Source: Candidatus Aquidulcis sp.
Lineage (GTDB): Bacteria; Chloroflexota; Anaerolineae; UBA4142
DNA length: 43,755 nucleotides
Direction of reading: 5' to 3'
Assembly: GCA_020723345.1 (NCBI GenBank)
Contig: DYJA01000056.1
Coordinates: 1-43,755, forward strand
Position 1 is the first letter of the stretch. The number at the start of each line of letters is the position of its first letter. The notes under the pieces are model-generated. The model was not told the origin of the DNA. It saw nothing but the letters and a program-made list of their open reading frames with translations, and ran no database searches. The position numbers and the translations under genes are program-made. Of this stretch, positions 1 through 6,965 are shown one piece after another.

Positions 1-160
1 TCGTCATGCCGAGCGAATCGCCGACGAGCACGATGTCCACTCCGGCTTTTTCGACGAGATCCGCCATCGGATAATCGTAGCAGGTGATCATCGTGATCGG
101 TTGCCCGGTTCGCATTTTTTCGTACAACGTACCGAGCGTTACTTTTTGTCGTCCAGCCAT
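1..160 (-). CDS. panB: 3-methyl-2-oxobutanoate hydroxymethyltransferase (ketopantoate hydroxymethyltransferase), N-terminal part
   Basis: Only the first 53 codons lie in the window; the gene runs off the left edge. The protein starts [10 protein letters not shown] and reaches [11 protein letters not shown] and [12 protein letters not shown]. These are the classic PanB opening blocks, the last one being part of the metal and substrate site of the (beta/alpha)8 barrel. The enzyme transfers a hydroxymethyl group from methylene-tetrahydrofolate to 2-oxoisovalerate, the first committed step of pantothenate synthesis, in the cytoplasm. A GGAGG (166-170 on the plus strand as its complement) lies five bases before the ATG. 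It follows homoserine dehydrogenase by 87 bases on the same strand, so it is probably the last or a late gene of the operon starting near 4420. The identity is firm for the visible part; completeness cannot be judged. Confidence 0.9.
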   Translation of the reverse strand, partial: MAGRQKVTLGTLYEKMRTGQPITMITCYDYPMADLVEKAGVDIVLVGDSLGMT

Positions 161-247
161 TGATGCCTCCTGTGGTTAGCGGAGACGGCTCCCATGCCGT
201 CGAATGTTCGAGCATGGGAGCCCGAACCGCTAATTCGAGATGATTGT

Positions 248-1285
248 TCAGCCGCGCAGTTTGCGATGGATCGCGAGCAGATCGCACACAAGCGCGAATC
301 CAGTTTCGCGACGACCCGCGCCAGGACCCACCACCGTCACATCGCCGAGCAATTCGGTGGTGTAAACAATCGCGTTCGTCGCGCCTTTGACCGCCGCAAG
401 TGGATGGCGCAGTGGAACACGCGTCGGACGCACGCTCGCGCGAACTTGCCCATTTACTTTTTCGATTGTTCCCAAAAGTTTCCAGCACTCGCCCGCGGCT
501 TGTGCTTGCGCGATTTGTTGCGCGTCGAGTTGCGTGATGCCAACGCGATCAACCTCTGTCATCGTCAGCGGCGCGTCCATCAGCAAATTGCTCAAGATGA
601 CGACTTTGCCTGCCGCGTCGTACCCTTCGACATCGCCCACCGGATCCGCTTCGGCATAACCTTTCGCTTGCGCGTCGGCGAGCGCCGCCGCGTAACTCGC
701 GCCGGTTTCCATCTGCGTCAAAATGAAATTGGTTGTGCCGTTGAAGATACCTTGAATACGCTTGATCCCGGCGGCGACGAGCATTTCTCTGCCGATTCGA
801 ATGACCGGCGTGCCGCTCATCACGGTACCTTCAACTCCGATTTCCAGATTTTTGCTGCGCGCCATTTGATCGAGTTCGGGGAACGCCAGCGCGATCGGAC
901 CCTTATTCGTCGTGACGACGTGTTTGCCGTTTTGCAGCGCGGCGCGCAAGTGCGTCAATGCGGGTTCGCCGGTTCGAAGATCGGTGTACGTCAATTCGAT
1001 CACGATGTCCGCGTTACTCTTGGCGATGGTGACAAGCGCGTCCCAGCCGCGCTGCGGCGCGCGCACGTCGTCGAAATTTCCTTTTGTCTGGATCGCGGCG
1101 AGGAGTGTTGCCGGATCCAGTCCGTCGGGATTGTAGACACTCCCCTTTTGCAAATCGCTCACCGCGACGATGCTGAACTGCGCGCCAAAACGCTGCGCCA
1201 ACAACGCGCCTTGCTCCTTCAGAATTTGCGCGAATCCTTGCCCAACATTTCCAAAGCCCAACACGGCGAGGCGATAAGTACGCAT
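248..1285 (-). CDS. hom: Homoserine dehydrogenase (short form, no ACT domain)
   Basis: A 345-residue NAD(P)-dependent dehydrogenase that reduces aspartate semialdehyde to homoserine in the threonine/methionine branch. The N-terminal Rossmann motif GFGNVG is at residues 10-15. TTNKGP (125-130) carries the conserved lysine. NGTTNFIL (182-189) and DVEGYDAAGK (218-227) give the substrate-binding and catalytic Asp/Lys residues of the family. Many bacterial enzymes have about 430 residues with a C-terminal ACT regulatory domain; this one stops after the catalytic part, so allosteric threonine control is not expected. GGAGGAACAACC precedes the ATG. It lies downstream of the HcnB-like gene across a 13-bp hairpin and upstream of panB. 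An anabolic role is standard, but its place behind an amino-acid oxidase operon is unusual. Confidence 0.9.
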   Translation of the reverse strand: MRTYRLAVLGFGNVGQGFAQILKEQGALLAQRFGAQFSIVAVSDLQKGSVYNPDGLDPATLLAAIQTKGNFDDVRAPQRGWDALVTIAKSNADIVIELTYTDLRTGEPALTHLRAALQNGKHVVTTNKGPIALAFPELDQMARSKNLEIGVEGTVMSGTPVIRIGREMLVAAGIKRIQGIFNGTTNFILTQMETGASYAAALADAQAKGYAEADPVGDVEGYDAAGKVVILSNLLMDAPLTMTEVDRVGITQLDAQQIAQAQAAGECWKLLGTIEKVNGQVRASVRPTRVPLRHPLAAVKGATNAIVYTTELLGDVTVVGPGAGRRETGFALVCDLLAIHRKLRG

Positions 1286-1305
1286 GGTTGTTCCTCCGAA
1301 AACAG

Positions 1306-1347
1306 TTTGTAGTGCGCGCTTGAGCGCGATGAATCGCGCACTACAAA
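1306..1347. repeat. Intergenic hairpin, 13-bp perfect stem
   Basis: TTTGTAGTGCGCG (1306-1318) is the exact reverse complement of CGCGCACTACAAA (1335-1347), with a 16-base loop. It fills the gap between the HcnB-like gene and homoserine dehydrogenase. There is no following T-run on the minus strand, so a simple intrinsic terminator is not supported. It may attenuate or protect mRNA, or be a miniature repeat element. Confidence 0.75.
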
Positions 1348-1351
1348 TACG

Positions 1352-2809
1352 TTACGATGTCACAAACAGATTCTTGATCTGAATCGGCACGACCGGCGGA
1401 CGAATGTGCGGCAACCCGATTTCCGGAACCGAACACTGATGCGCTCGCGCGAGCAACATCGCGACGTTGGAATAGCAGTACCGCCCCTGGCAAACGCCCA
1501 TTCCAACGCGCGTGCGAATTTTTGCGCCGCGAAAATCGTGCGCGCCATCGGCAACGCCCGCTTTGATTTGCGCGGCGGTGATGCCTTCACAACGACAGAT
1601 CACCGTGTCGTCTTCGATCAGATCAAGCAACCCAGGACGAATTCTAAAACGATCCCACAGCATCGCGCCGAATCGCGACTCGTGTTCGACAGATGGGCGC
1701 AACTGCGCGCGCCGCGCGTTCGCCGATTCCGGCGACAATCGCCCAACGCGTTCCAACGCCGAGATGCCGGCGACTTGCCCTTGCAATCCCGCAAGTCCTT
1801 TGCCGCCAACGCCGGTCACATCGCCCGCGACGAAAACGCCGGGCACATCGGTTTGCATCCGGTCATCGTGGCGCGGAAAGTGCGCGCACAAGCGCGGCGA
1901 ATAGTCGTGCGCGCAACCCAGATGCAGCGTCAATTCGATGGACGGCGCAAAACCGTACGCGACGCAAATCGTGTCCACGTCGAGCGTTTTTTCCGTGCCG
2001 CGAATCGGCTTGCCTTCGGCATCCACCTGACCGATGATCGCGCCGGTCACGCCGGTCTCCGGTGTTCCCAGCGCGCGAAATATCGCATGTCGAAACAGAA
2101 ACGGAACGCGGTGGACGAGGAGTGATCGCAGAAAAGTCGCGCCTTCGATCAGGCGACTCCATTGCCCCCACAGCGCGGTCGGCAAGCGCCACCATTCATC
2201 GCCCGCCGCGCACGTGTCGAGGAACGCGACGATCTCGGCCCCGGCATCCACTAGCGTTGTCACGGCTGCCATTTGCAGCGGACCTGTTCCCGCGACGACG
2301 ACGCGCGCGCCGGGCACGATGCCTTGCGTCTTGACGATGAAATCGGTACCGCCTGGCGTAATTATACCAGGAATCGTCCAACCTGGAAAGGGCAATGGAC
2401 GATCATAAACCCCCGGCGCAAGAATCAACGCGCGGGTCTGGACGACGCGCTGTGGGTGATCGGGATTTTCCGTGTAGAGTGTGAACGCGTCATCTGCGTT
2501 GTCCTTGCCGTTTCCGAACGTCGCTTCGGCGCCGTGGAAAATACCCCACACTTGAGTAGAACACCAAATCTCCACAGAGTTGCGCGACAACGCGTCTAAC
2601 TTGGCGCGCAGTTCTTGCTGACCCGCTTCGTGCAGCGCGTCGAACTTGCCAGCCAACTGAGCGGGCAGTTGTTTGTAAAAATGTCCTCCCAGCGCATTGC
2701 CGCTGTCGATCAACAACATGCGCGCGCCCGCGGACGCGGTTTCAATCGCCGCAGTAATCCCGGCAGGTCCGCCGCCGATTACGACGACATCGTAATTCAG
2801 GATTGACAT
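1352..2809 (-). CDS. FAD-dependent amine/opine oxidase large subunit with C-terminal [2Fe-2S] domain (HcnB/OoxA/LhpE-like), copy 1
   Basis: A 485-residue flavoprotein. The N-terminal FAD-binding motif GGGPAG is at residues 12-17, a second nucleotide-binding region lies near ARVVVAGTGPLQ, and the late FAD motif TDVPGVFVAGD is present. The C-terminus has a BFD-like iron-sulfur module with CRCEGI followed by GMGVCQGRYC, giving four cysteines in CxC...CxxxxC order. Relatives are the alpha subunits of hydrogen cyanide synthase, nopaline/octopine oxidase and D-hydroxyproline dehydrogenase; all oxidise a C-N bond and pass electrons through flavin and Fe-S centres. It overlaps the small subunit by 13 bases and sits with the DAO-type subunit, so the three form one complex. 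The family is certain; the substrate is not visible. Confidence 0.85.
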   Translation of the reverse strand: MSILNYDVVVIGGGPAGITAAIETASAGARMLLIDSGNALGGHFYKQLPAQLAGKFDALHEAGQQELRAKLDALSRNSVEIWCSTQVWGIFHGAEATFGNGKDNADDAFTLYTENPDHPQRVVQTRALILAPGVYDRPLPFPGWTIPGIITPGGTDFIVKTQGIVPGARVVVAGTGPLQMAAVTTLVDAGAEIVAFLDTCAAGDEWWRLPTALWGQWSRLIEGATFLRSLLVHRVPFLFRHAIFRALGTPETGVTGAIIGQVDAEGKPIRGTEKTLDVDTICVAYGFAPSIELTLHLGCAHDYSPRLCAHFPRHDDRMQTDVPGVFVAGDVTGVGGKGLAGLQGQVAGISALERVGRLSPESANARRAQLRPSVEHESRFGAMLWDRFRIRPGLLDLIEDDTVICRCEGITAAQIKAGVADGAHDFRGAKIRTRVGMGVCQGRYCYSNVAMLLARAHQCSVPEIGLPHIRPPVVPIQIKNLFVTS

Positions 2810-3078
2810 GTTTCAACTTTCATCCCAGGTCGCGCCATCGTCCGGCACGCCTGGCAAAATTCGCCGTCGACCATCGTTAAACATTGCAGACAGACGCCCA
2901 TCCCGCAGTATAAACGATTCACACTGCCGCTGATCGGATCGTGATGAAAGCGTCGGATCCCGGCGGCGAGCAGCGCGGTTGCGATCGTCTCGCCCGGATA
3001 TGCTTCGACCGGTTTGCCGTCCACTTGGATCTCGAATCGTTCGCCGCGCTGAATTTGCGCGAGTCGCCTTGCCTGCAT
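2797..3078 (-). CDS. Small [2Fe-2S] subunit of the amine/opine oxidase (HcnA-like), copy 1
   Basis: A 93-residue protein of plant-type ferredoxin fold. The central signature LYCGMGVCLQCL plus a later ACRTMARPGM gives the CxxxxCxxC...C cluster ligands. The N-terminal QVDGKPVEAYPGETIATALL is the usual beta-grasp opening of HcnA-type subunits. Two further starts lie just upstream (GTG 3084, ATG 3081); ATG 3078 is chosen because AGAGG lies five bases before it. The stop overlaps the start of the large subunit, indicating coupled translation and fixed stoichiometry. Its role is to carry an Fe-S centre in the heterotrimeric oxidase formed with the neighbours at 1352 and 3191. Confidence 0.85.
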   Translation of the reverse strand: MQARRLAQIQRGERFEIQVDGKPVEAYPGETIATALLAAGIRRFHHDPISGSVNRLYCGMGVCLQCLTMVDGEFCQACRTMARPGMKVETCQS

Positions 3079-3119
3079 CATCACCTCTTATAGATAAACC
3101 AAATGAACATTGGACAATT

Positions 3120-3186
3120 GGACACTGATGAACGTTGATGAACACTGATAAGAATAATCTGTGCGCATCTGTGTTTATCTGTGTCC
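3120..3186. repeat. Word-type hairpin repeat (ACACTGATGA / TCTGTGT)
   Basis: The left arm holds GGACACTGATGA, GTTGATGA and ACACTGATAA; the right arm holds ATCTGTGCGC, ATCTGTGTTT and ATCTGTGTCC. The outermost six bases GGACAC and GTGTCC pair exactly and the interior pairs imperfectly. It lies between the DAO-type subunit and the small subunit of copy 1. The element at 39369-39433 uses the same words. Confidence 0.65.
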
Positions 3187-3190
3187 TATA

Positions 3191-4378
3191 TTAATTCGCA
3201 TCAAACCGTTCCCACGCGAAAGGTTTCAACTTGTCTGAATCGACTGTGCCGCTGAAAATCTCCGCGACGATCTTGCCAGTGATCGCCGAAAACGCCAAGC
3301 CATCGCCGCCGTGTCCGGTCGCGGCGATGAAACCCGGCAAGCCCGGCGCGCGCCCAATGATTGGCATCTGATCCGGCGTGAGCGGTCGCAGCCCGGCGTA
3401 CGCGCGGATGACGTGTACGTTCGCGAGCGACGGCGTGATGTCGGCGAGCAATCGGCACAATTCGCTGATTCCGGCGTACGTATTGCGCGAATCATAACCG
3501 GCGGGTTCGCGCGTGCTGCCCACGAGAAAATTTCCGCGCGCGACTTGTACCAACGTGATCCCGACCGTACGCTTGGGCGATGTTGCGTCAGCGGTCGCGG
3601 TCGTGCTGGCTTTGCTCAACAGATACTTTGCCGAGATCAGCGTCCCGCGCATCCGGCGCAACATCGCTTGGGTAATGAGCAACTCGCCTTTGAGCGGCGC
3701 GACCGGCATCTCTAGCCCGACCATCTGCGCGACGCGCGATGCCCAAACTCCCGCGGCGTTCACCACCGTACCAGTTCGAATCTTGCCTTTGTTCGTCATC
3801 ACTGCTACAATACGGTCGCCTTGCTTTTCGATGCCGGTGACCTGCACGCCGATGCACAATTGCGCGCCTAATCGACGCGCGGCGCGCGCATAAGCCATCA
3901 CTAATTCGAGGGGATTGACCTGGGCATCGGCAGGTGAGAAGGACGCGCCGAGCACCGTTGGTCCGAGGACGGGCATCAACGCGCGCGCTTGCGCGCCGTC
4001 AACCATCTGGACGGCGAGTCCAAGTTTTTGCAGTGTCGCCGCCACATCCTGGACAACTTGCCATTCTGTTTCCGAACACGCCGCCAGCAAACTGCCGGTA
4101 TGTTCAAATTCAAACGATCGGTCGAATTCGTCGTGCAGTTGGTCGAGCAACGCGAGACTCTCATTCGCGAAAGCAAGTTTCGTCGCGGACGTTTTTGTTT
4201 GCAGCAACGCGGCCGCCGCCGCCGCGCTCGTCGTTCCAGCGCCGATGTCATCGCGTTCGAGCAGACAGACGCGCACGCCCGCGCGACTACAAAAATAAGC
4301 AATCGAAGTACCAACGACGCCTCCGCCCACGACTACGACGTCAGCGCTCGATGGCAAATCCTGAATTGGATGGGTCAT
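3191..4378 (-). CDS. DAO-family FAD oxidoreductase subunit (HcnC/LhpB-like glycine/D-amino-acid oxidase), copy 1
   Basis: A 395-residue flavoprotein with the dinucleotide motif VVGGGVVG (residues 16-23), the ERDDIGAGTTSAA loop that follows FAD binding in the DAO family, and the C-terminal RPLTPDQMPIIGR...GFIAATGHGGDG block that closes the FAD site. It oxidises an amine next to a carboxylate, such as glycine, a D-amino acid or an opine, to an imine. It is the first gene after the promoter at 4428-4456, then come the small and large subunits. That C-A-B order differs from the A-B-C order of the second copy at 34383-37167. No clear Shine-Dalgarno precedes the ATG and the predicted leader is about 40 bases. 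Confidence 0.85.
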   Translation of the reverse strand: MTHPIQDLPSSADVVVVGGGVVGTSIAYFCSRAGVRVCLLERDDIGAGTTSAAAAAALLQTKTSATKLAFANESLALLDQLHDEFDRSFEFEHTGSLLAACSETEWQVVQDVAATLQKLGLAVQMVDGAQARALMPVLGPTVLGASFSPADAQVNPLELVMAYARAARRLGAQLCIGVQVTGIEKQGDRIVAVMTNKGKIRTGTVVNAAGVWASRVAQMVGLEMPVAPLKGELLITQAMLRRMRGTLISAKYLLSKASTTATADATSPKRTVGITLVQVARGNFLVGSTREPAGYDSRNTYAGISELCRLLADITPSLANVHVIRAYAGLRPLTPDQMPIIGRAPGLPGFIAATGHGGDGLAFSAITGKIVAEIFSGTVDSDKLKPFAWERFDAN

Positions 4379-4402
4379 TTTGATCTGAATGAGGGATATT
4401 GT

Positions 4403-4441
4403 GATTTGCTATATTCGCAGTATATATAGTATAATCCGCAA
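4403..4441. promoter_or_regulatory. Probable IclR operator between divergent genes
   Basis: GATTTGC (4403-4409) and AATCCGCAA (4433-4441) form an inverted repeat. Their starts are 30 bases apart, exactly as in the perfect 15-bp inverted repeat at 5433-5480. The site covers the -10 and start region of the minus-strand oxidase promoter and the candidate plus-strand promoter of the IclR gene. Repression or activation by the adjacent IclR protein is inferred from position and the shared sequence. Confidence 0.65.
4406..4435 (+). promoter_or_regulatory. Candidate promoter for the IclR gene
   Basis: TTGCTA (4406-4411), an 18-base spacer, and a perfect TATAAT (4430-4435). It overlaps the divergent oxidase promoter and the operator, an arrangement common for autoregulated IclR genes. 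The -35 is a weak match, so this is less certain than the facing promoter. Confidence 0.4.
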
Positions 4442-4456
4442 TAGAATTGTTGTCAA
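4428..4456 (-). promoter_or_regulatory. Sigma70-type promoter of oxidase copy 1 operon
   Basis: Read on the minus strand: TTGACA (4456-4451), a 17-base spacer, TATACT (4433-4428). The core TTGCGGATTATACTATA (complement of 4425-4441) is identical to 5439-5455 at the transporter promoter. Transcription would begin near 4421 and give a leader of roughly 40 bases before the ATG at 4378. Confidence 0.75.
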
Positions 4457-4470
4457 GTCGGTGGAAAGCG

Positions 4471-4571
4471 CGGGCGACTAAAAGTCGCAGCAACCAAAGC
4501 ACAAAGCCGACCTTCGTCGGCTCTAGTCTGCGGCGGCAGACTTTGTGATGTTGTTGCCGCGACTTAGTCGC
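4471..4571. repeat. Chain of four short hairpins in the IclR leader
   Basis: Four consecutive small stems: GCGACT/AGTCGC (4474-4488), GCCGAC/GTCGGC (4506-4521), AGTCTGC/GCAGACT (4525-4542) and GCGACT/AGTCGC (4559-4571). The first and last share the same arms, so the block is also symmetric as a whole. It ends about 20 bases before the IclR ribosome-binding site. The style resembles the hairpin chain at 43579-43755. It may be a repeat element or may affect mRNA stability. Confidence 0.7.
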
Positions 4572-4602
4572 CTGTCAAAAACGATTGCCCCGGAGGAACT
4601 CG

Positions 4603-5388
4603 ATGAAGAACTCGCGGCACGAACGAAACTTTCTCAAAACCCTCGAACGTGGATTGCGCGTGTTAGGCGCGTTCACGCCGGTCAAGCCCAATCTATCGTT
4701 GACGGAAATCGCGCAGGTGCTGGGCGATGATCCAAGCACGGCGTATCGTTTCGTCTACACACTCGAATCGCTGGGTTACATCGGGCGGGATCCGCAAACG
4801 CGGCTTTATCACGTGACTCCGAAAATTTTCGCGCTCGCGATTTCACTCGTCGGTCCGCGTAATCTCAAAAAGGTTTGTTTGCCATACTTGGAGCGTTTGC
4901 GCGATCGGACGGGCGAAACCGCCGTTTTATCCGTGCGAGATGGGGCAGAAATCGTCATAATTGAGGTTGTCGAGACGCCACAGACGCTTGCGCCGCGCGG
5001 TTGGCTGGGAGGACGTGTACCGGCGTACTGCAGCGCGATGGGCAAAGCGATCCTGGCGCATTTGCCCGAAAACGAACTGACCCAGGTGCTGAATTCGATT
5101 ACGCTCGCGCCCCGTACTCCCAAAACGATAACGAATCGTTTGCAACTGATGGACGATCTTGCGAAAACGCGCCAGCGCGGTTGGTCGCAGAACGACGAAG
5201 AGTTCAACTTGGGCGTCGTGTCCGTCGGCGCGCCAATTCTTTCGAACGATCGCGTCATCGCCGCGATCTGCGTTGATGTTCCGACCGCGCGGATCGCCGA
5301 TCAACGCGCCATCGAACTACTCGCGCACGAAGTCGTCGCCGTCACAAAAGAGATTTCCGGCTTAGGTAACTACGACCTCGGAGGTTAA
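4603..5388 (+). CDS. IclR-family transcriptional regulator
   Basis: A 261-residue regulator. The N-terminal winged helix-turn-helix covers LERGLRVLGAFTPVKPNLSL to GDDPSTAYRFVYTLESLGYI (residues about 11-60). The C-terminal ligand-binding domain includes RDRTGETAVLSVRDGAEI and RGWSQNDEEFNLGVVSVGAP, the usual IclR effector-domain block. The start is ATG 4603, because GGAGG (4592-4596) sits six bases before it; an in-frame TTG at 4585 has no such site. The gene lies between two promoters that share an inverted repeat, one driving the oxidase operon and one driving the Liv-type transporter. It is therefore the likely regulator of both. The effector is unknown; a substrate of the oxidase or transporter is a reasonable guess. 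Confidence 0.9.
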   Translation: MKNSRHERNFLKTLERGLRVLGAFTPVKPNLSLTEIAQVLGDDPSTAYRFVYTLESLGYIGRDPQTRLYHVTPKIFALAISLVGPRNLKKVCLPYLERLRDRTGETAVLSVRDGAEIVIIEVVETPQTLAPRGWLGGRVPAYCSAMGKAILAHLPENELTQVLNSITLAPRTPKTITNRLQLMDDLAKTRQRGWSQNDEEFNLGVVSVGAPILSNDRVIAAICVDVPTARIADQRAIELLAHEVVAVTKEISGLGNYDLGG

Positions 5389-5423
5389 GTCAACACCCAA
5401 TTTTCGCTCTTCCTTTCCGCGAC

Positions 5424-5452
5424 TTGACAAAATTTGATTTGCGGATTATACT
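5424..5452 (+). promoter_or_regulatory. Sigma70-type promoter of the Liv-type transporter operon
   Basis: TTGACA (5424-5429), a 17-base spacer, TATACT (5447-5452). It begins 35 bases after the IclR stop. The segment 5439-5455 is identical to the core of the oxidase promoter at 4425-4441 (opposite strand). The start point should be near 5459, giving a leader of about 150 bases. Confidence 0.8.
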
Positions 5453-5480
5453 ATAGTCACTGCTAAATCCGCAAATCAAA
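5433..5480. promoter_or_regulatory. Perfect 15-bp inverted repeat, probable IclR operator
   Basis: TTTGATTTGCGGATT (5433-5447) pairs perfectly with AATCCGCAAATCAAA (5466-5480) across 18 bases. It overlaps the spacer and -10 and extends past the expected transcription start. A bound dimer of dimers would block RNA polymerase. The half-sites recur at 4403-4441 with the same spacing. Confidence 0.75.
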
Positions 5481-5608
5481 AGGAAGGGAGGGTGAACATC
5501 CGGAGAAACCACCACGAACGAAATCAAATTGGGTGGAGGTGTGTTTCGATTTTCGGGTTGAGACACATCTCGCAAGTTGAACAAGACCTTTCGAGGAGGA
5601 AAGAATTT

Positions 5609-6853
5609 ATGCGCGCGAACACATTTCGCGTTATCGCGATGTTTGTTTTGCTCGGGCTGGTGGCGACCGCTTGCAGCGCGCCCGCCGCACCGACGACTCC
5701 AGCCCAAGCCCCCACTGCGCCCGCCGCTAAACCCGCCGCCAAGCCGCCTGTCTACATGGGCGCGCTGTTGCCTTTGTCGGAACCCGGCGCGCCGCAAGCC
5801 GGTCAACTGATCTTGCGCGGCATTCAAATGGGCGCGGAGTACGTCAACACCGTCCTGGGTGGGTCCGTCGACGGTCGCCCCGTCGAAATAGTCACCGAAG
5901 ACGACAAGGGCACGCCGGAAGTTGGCGCATCCGGTTATCGTCGTCTCGTCCAGGAAAAGAAAGTCGCCGGTGTGACCGGCTGCTATCACAGTTCCGTGTG
6001 CCTCGCGGTCAACGAAGTCGCGAAGGAACTCGGCGTTCCCGTCATCGTCACGCAAGGATCGAACGCCGCGATCACTGCCTCCCGCATTCCTCAAGTTTTC
6101 CGCACACACCTGATCGATCCGATCCGCGCGATCGCGTTGATTGATTTTGCGAAGAGTCAGGGTCACAAAAAAGTCGCGATCATGGCGGACAACACCGATT
6201 TCGGCGTTGGCTTGACCACCGCCGTCAAGAACGAAGGTGCCGCGCAGGGTTTGCAGGTCAAAGCGACCGTTTACGATCGCGCCGCAGTTGACTTGACGCC
6301 GGAATTGTTGGAGATCAAATCGTGGGGACCGGAGATCATTTTCAATGGCGGCACCGGCAACACCGAACACCGCATCGTCGACCAAGCATTCGACATCGGA
6401 CTCTTCCCCAAGATTCCGATGCTGGCAACTTCGGACTGGCCCTATCGCAGTGAAGAATATTGGAAGTTGCATCCGAAGAATGGCGTGGGCATCTACATTC
6501 TCACCGCGTACCATCAAGATATGGCGTTGACCAAGAGCGGCAAGTGGCTGTACGACGCGTACATGAAAAAATACGGCGAAGCCCCAACGTATTCCACGCT
6601 GAATGGTTTTGGCGATCTCGTCCTTTTGGCGGAAGCGGCAAAGCGCGCCGGTTCCACCGACGGCAAGGCGATGGTCAAAGAACTTGAGACGGGCAGTTTC
6701 GAGTTCTGGGCTGGCACGGTCACGATGCCGCAAGGCGAGGGCGCGATGTGGCATCAATGGACGCCGCCGGTTGTGATCACGCAGTACGCCGCTGCGAACC
6801 AACTTCCCAAAGACGCCAAACTCGTCTACACTTTCAACTACAAAGCCAAGTAA
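5609..6853 (+). CDS. ABC transporter substrate-binding lipoprotein, branched-chain amino acid/amide type (LivJ-like)
   Basis: A 414-residue binding protein. The signal peptide ends in the lipobox LVATAC with the lipidated cysteine at residue 22, then an Ala/Pro/Thr-rich linker to about residue 48. The mature fold starts YMGALLPLSEPGAPQAGQ, with the type I periplasmic-binding pattern (MGAEYVNTVLGG, VAGVTGCYHSS, KKVAIMADNTDFGVG). The reading frame is open upstream from 5492, but AGGAGG before ATG 5609 and the signal peptide fix the start. It delivers the substrate to LivH/LivM. The natural ligand may be an amino acid, amide or urea-like compound; nothing in the sequence decides. It is the first gene of the operon 5609-12047. 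Confidence 0.88.
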   Translation: MRANTFRVIAMFVLLGLVATACSAPAAPTTPAQAPTAPAAKPAAKPPVYMGALLPLSEPGAPQAGQLILRGIQMGAEYVNTVLGGSVDGRPVEIVTEDDKGTPEVGASGYRRLVQEKKVAGVTGCYHSSVCLAVNEVAKELGVPVIVTQGSNAAITASRIPQVFRTHLIDPIRAIALIDFAKSQGHKKVAIMADNTDFGVGLTTAVKNEGAAQGLQVKATVYDRAAVDLTPELLEIKSWGPEIIFNGGTGNTEHRIVDQAFDIGLFPKIPMLATSDWPYRSEEYWKLHPKNGVGIYILTAYHQDMALTKSGKWLYDAYMKKYGEAPTYSTLNGFGDLVLLAEAAKRAGSTDGKAMVKELETGSFEFWAGTVTMPQGEGAMWHQWTPPVVITQYAAANQLPKDAKLVYTFNYKAK

Positions 6854-6869
6854 TCCGTCGAATCGTGGT

Positions 6870-6943
6870 GTAAGGGCGAAGCATTTTTCGCATCCTGAGC
6901 GGAGCGCGACGAAGTCGAAGGACGAAAAATGCTTCGCCCCTAC
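6870..6943. repeat. Hairpin repeat with 21-base arms
   Basis: The left arm 6870-6890 contains AGGGCGAAGCATTTTTCG; the right arm 6923-6943 contains CGAAAAATGCTTCGCCC; only one pair mismatches. The 32-base loop contains CCTGAGCGGAG and GAAGTCGAAGGA. The loop of the element at 28579-28635 carries a related CCTGAGCGTAGTCGAAGG. It lies between the binding protein and the DapA-like gene. Confidence 0.75.
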
Positions 6944-6965
6944 TGACTGCCAAAAAAGAGCAACC

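Noticed and set aside
1352-4378. Hydrogen cyanide synthase as a firm function for either oxidase
   Set aside because: HcnABC is one of several related families (opine oxidase, D-hydroxyproline dehydrogenase). Sequence motifs visible here are shared by all, so only the family is assigned.
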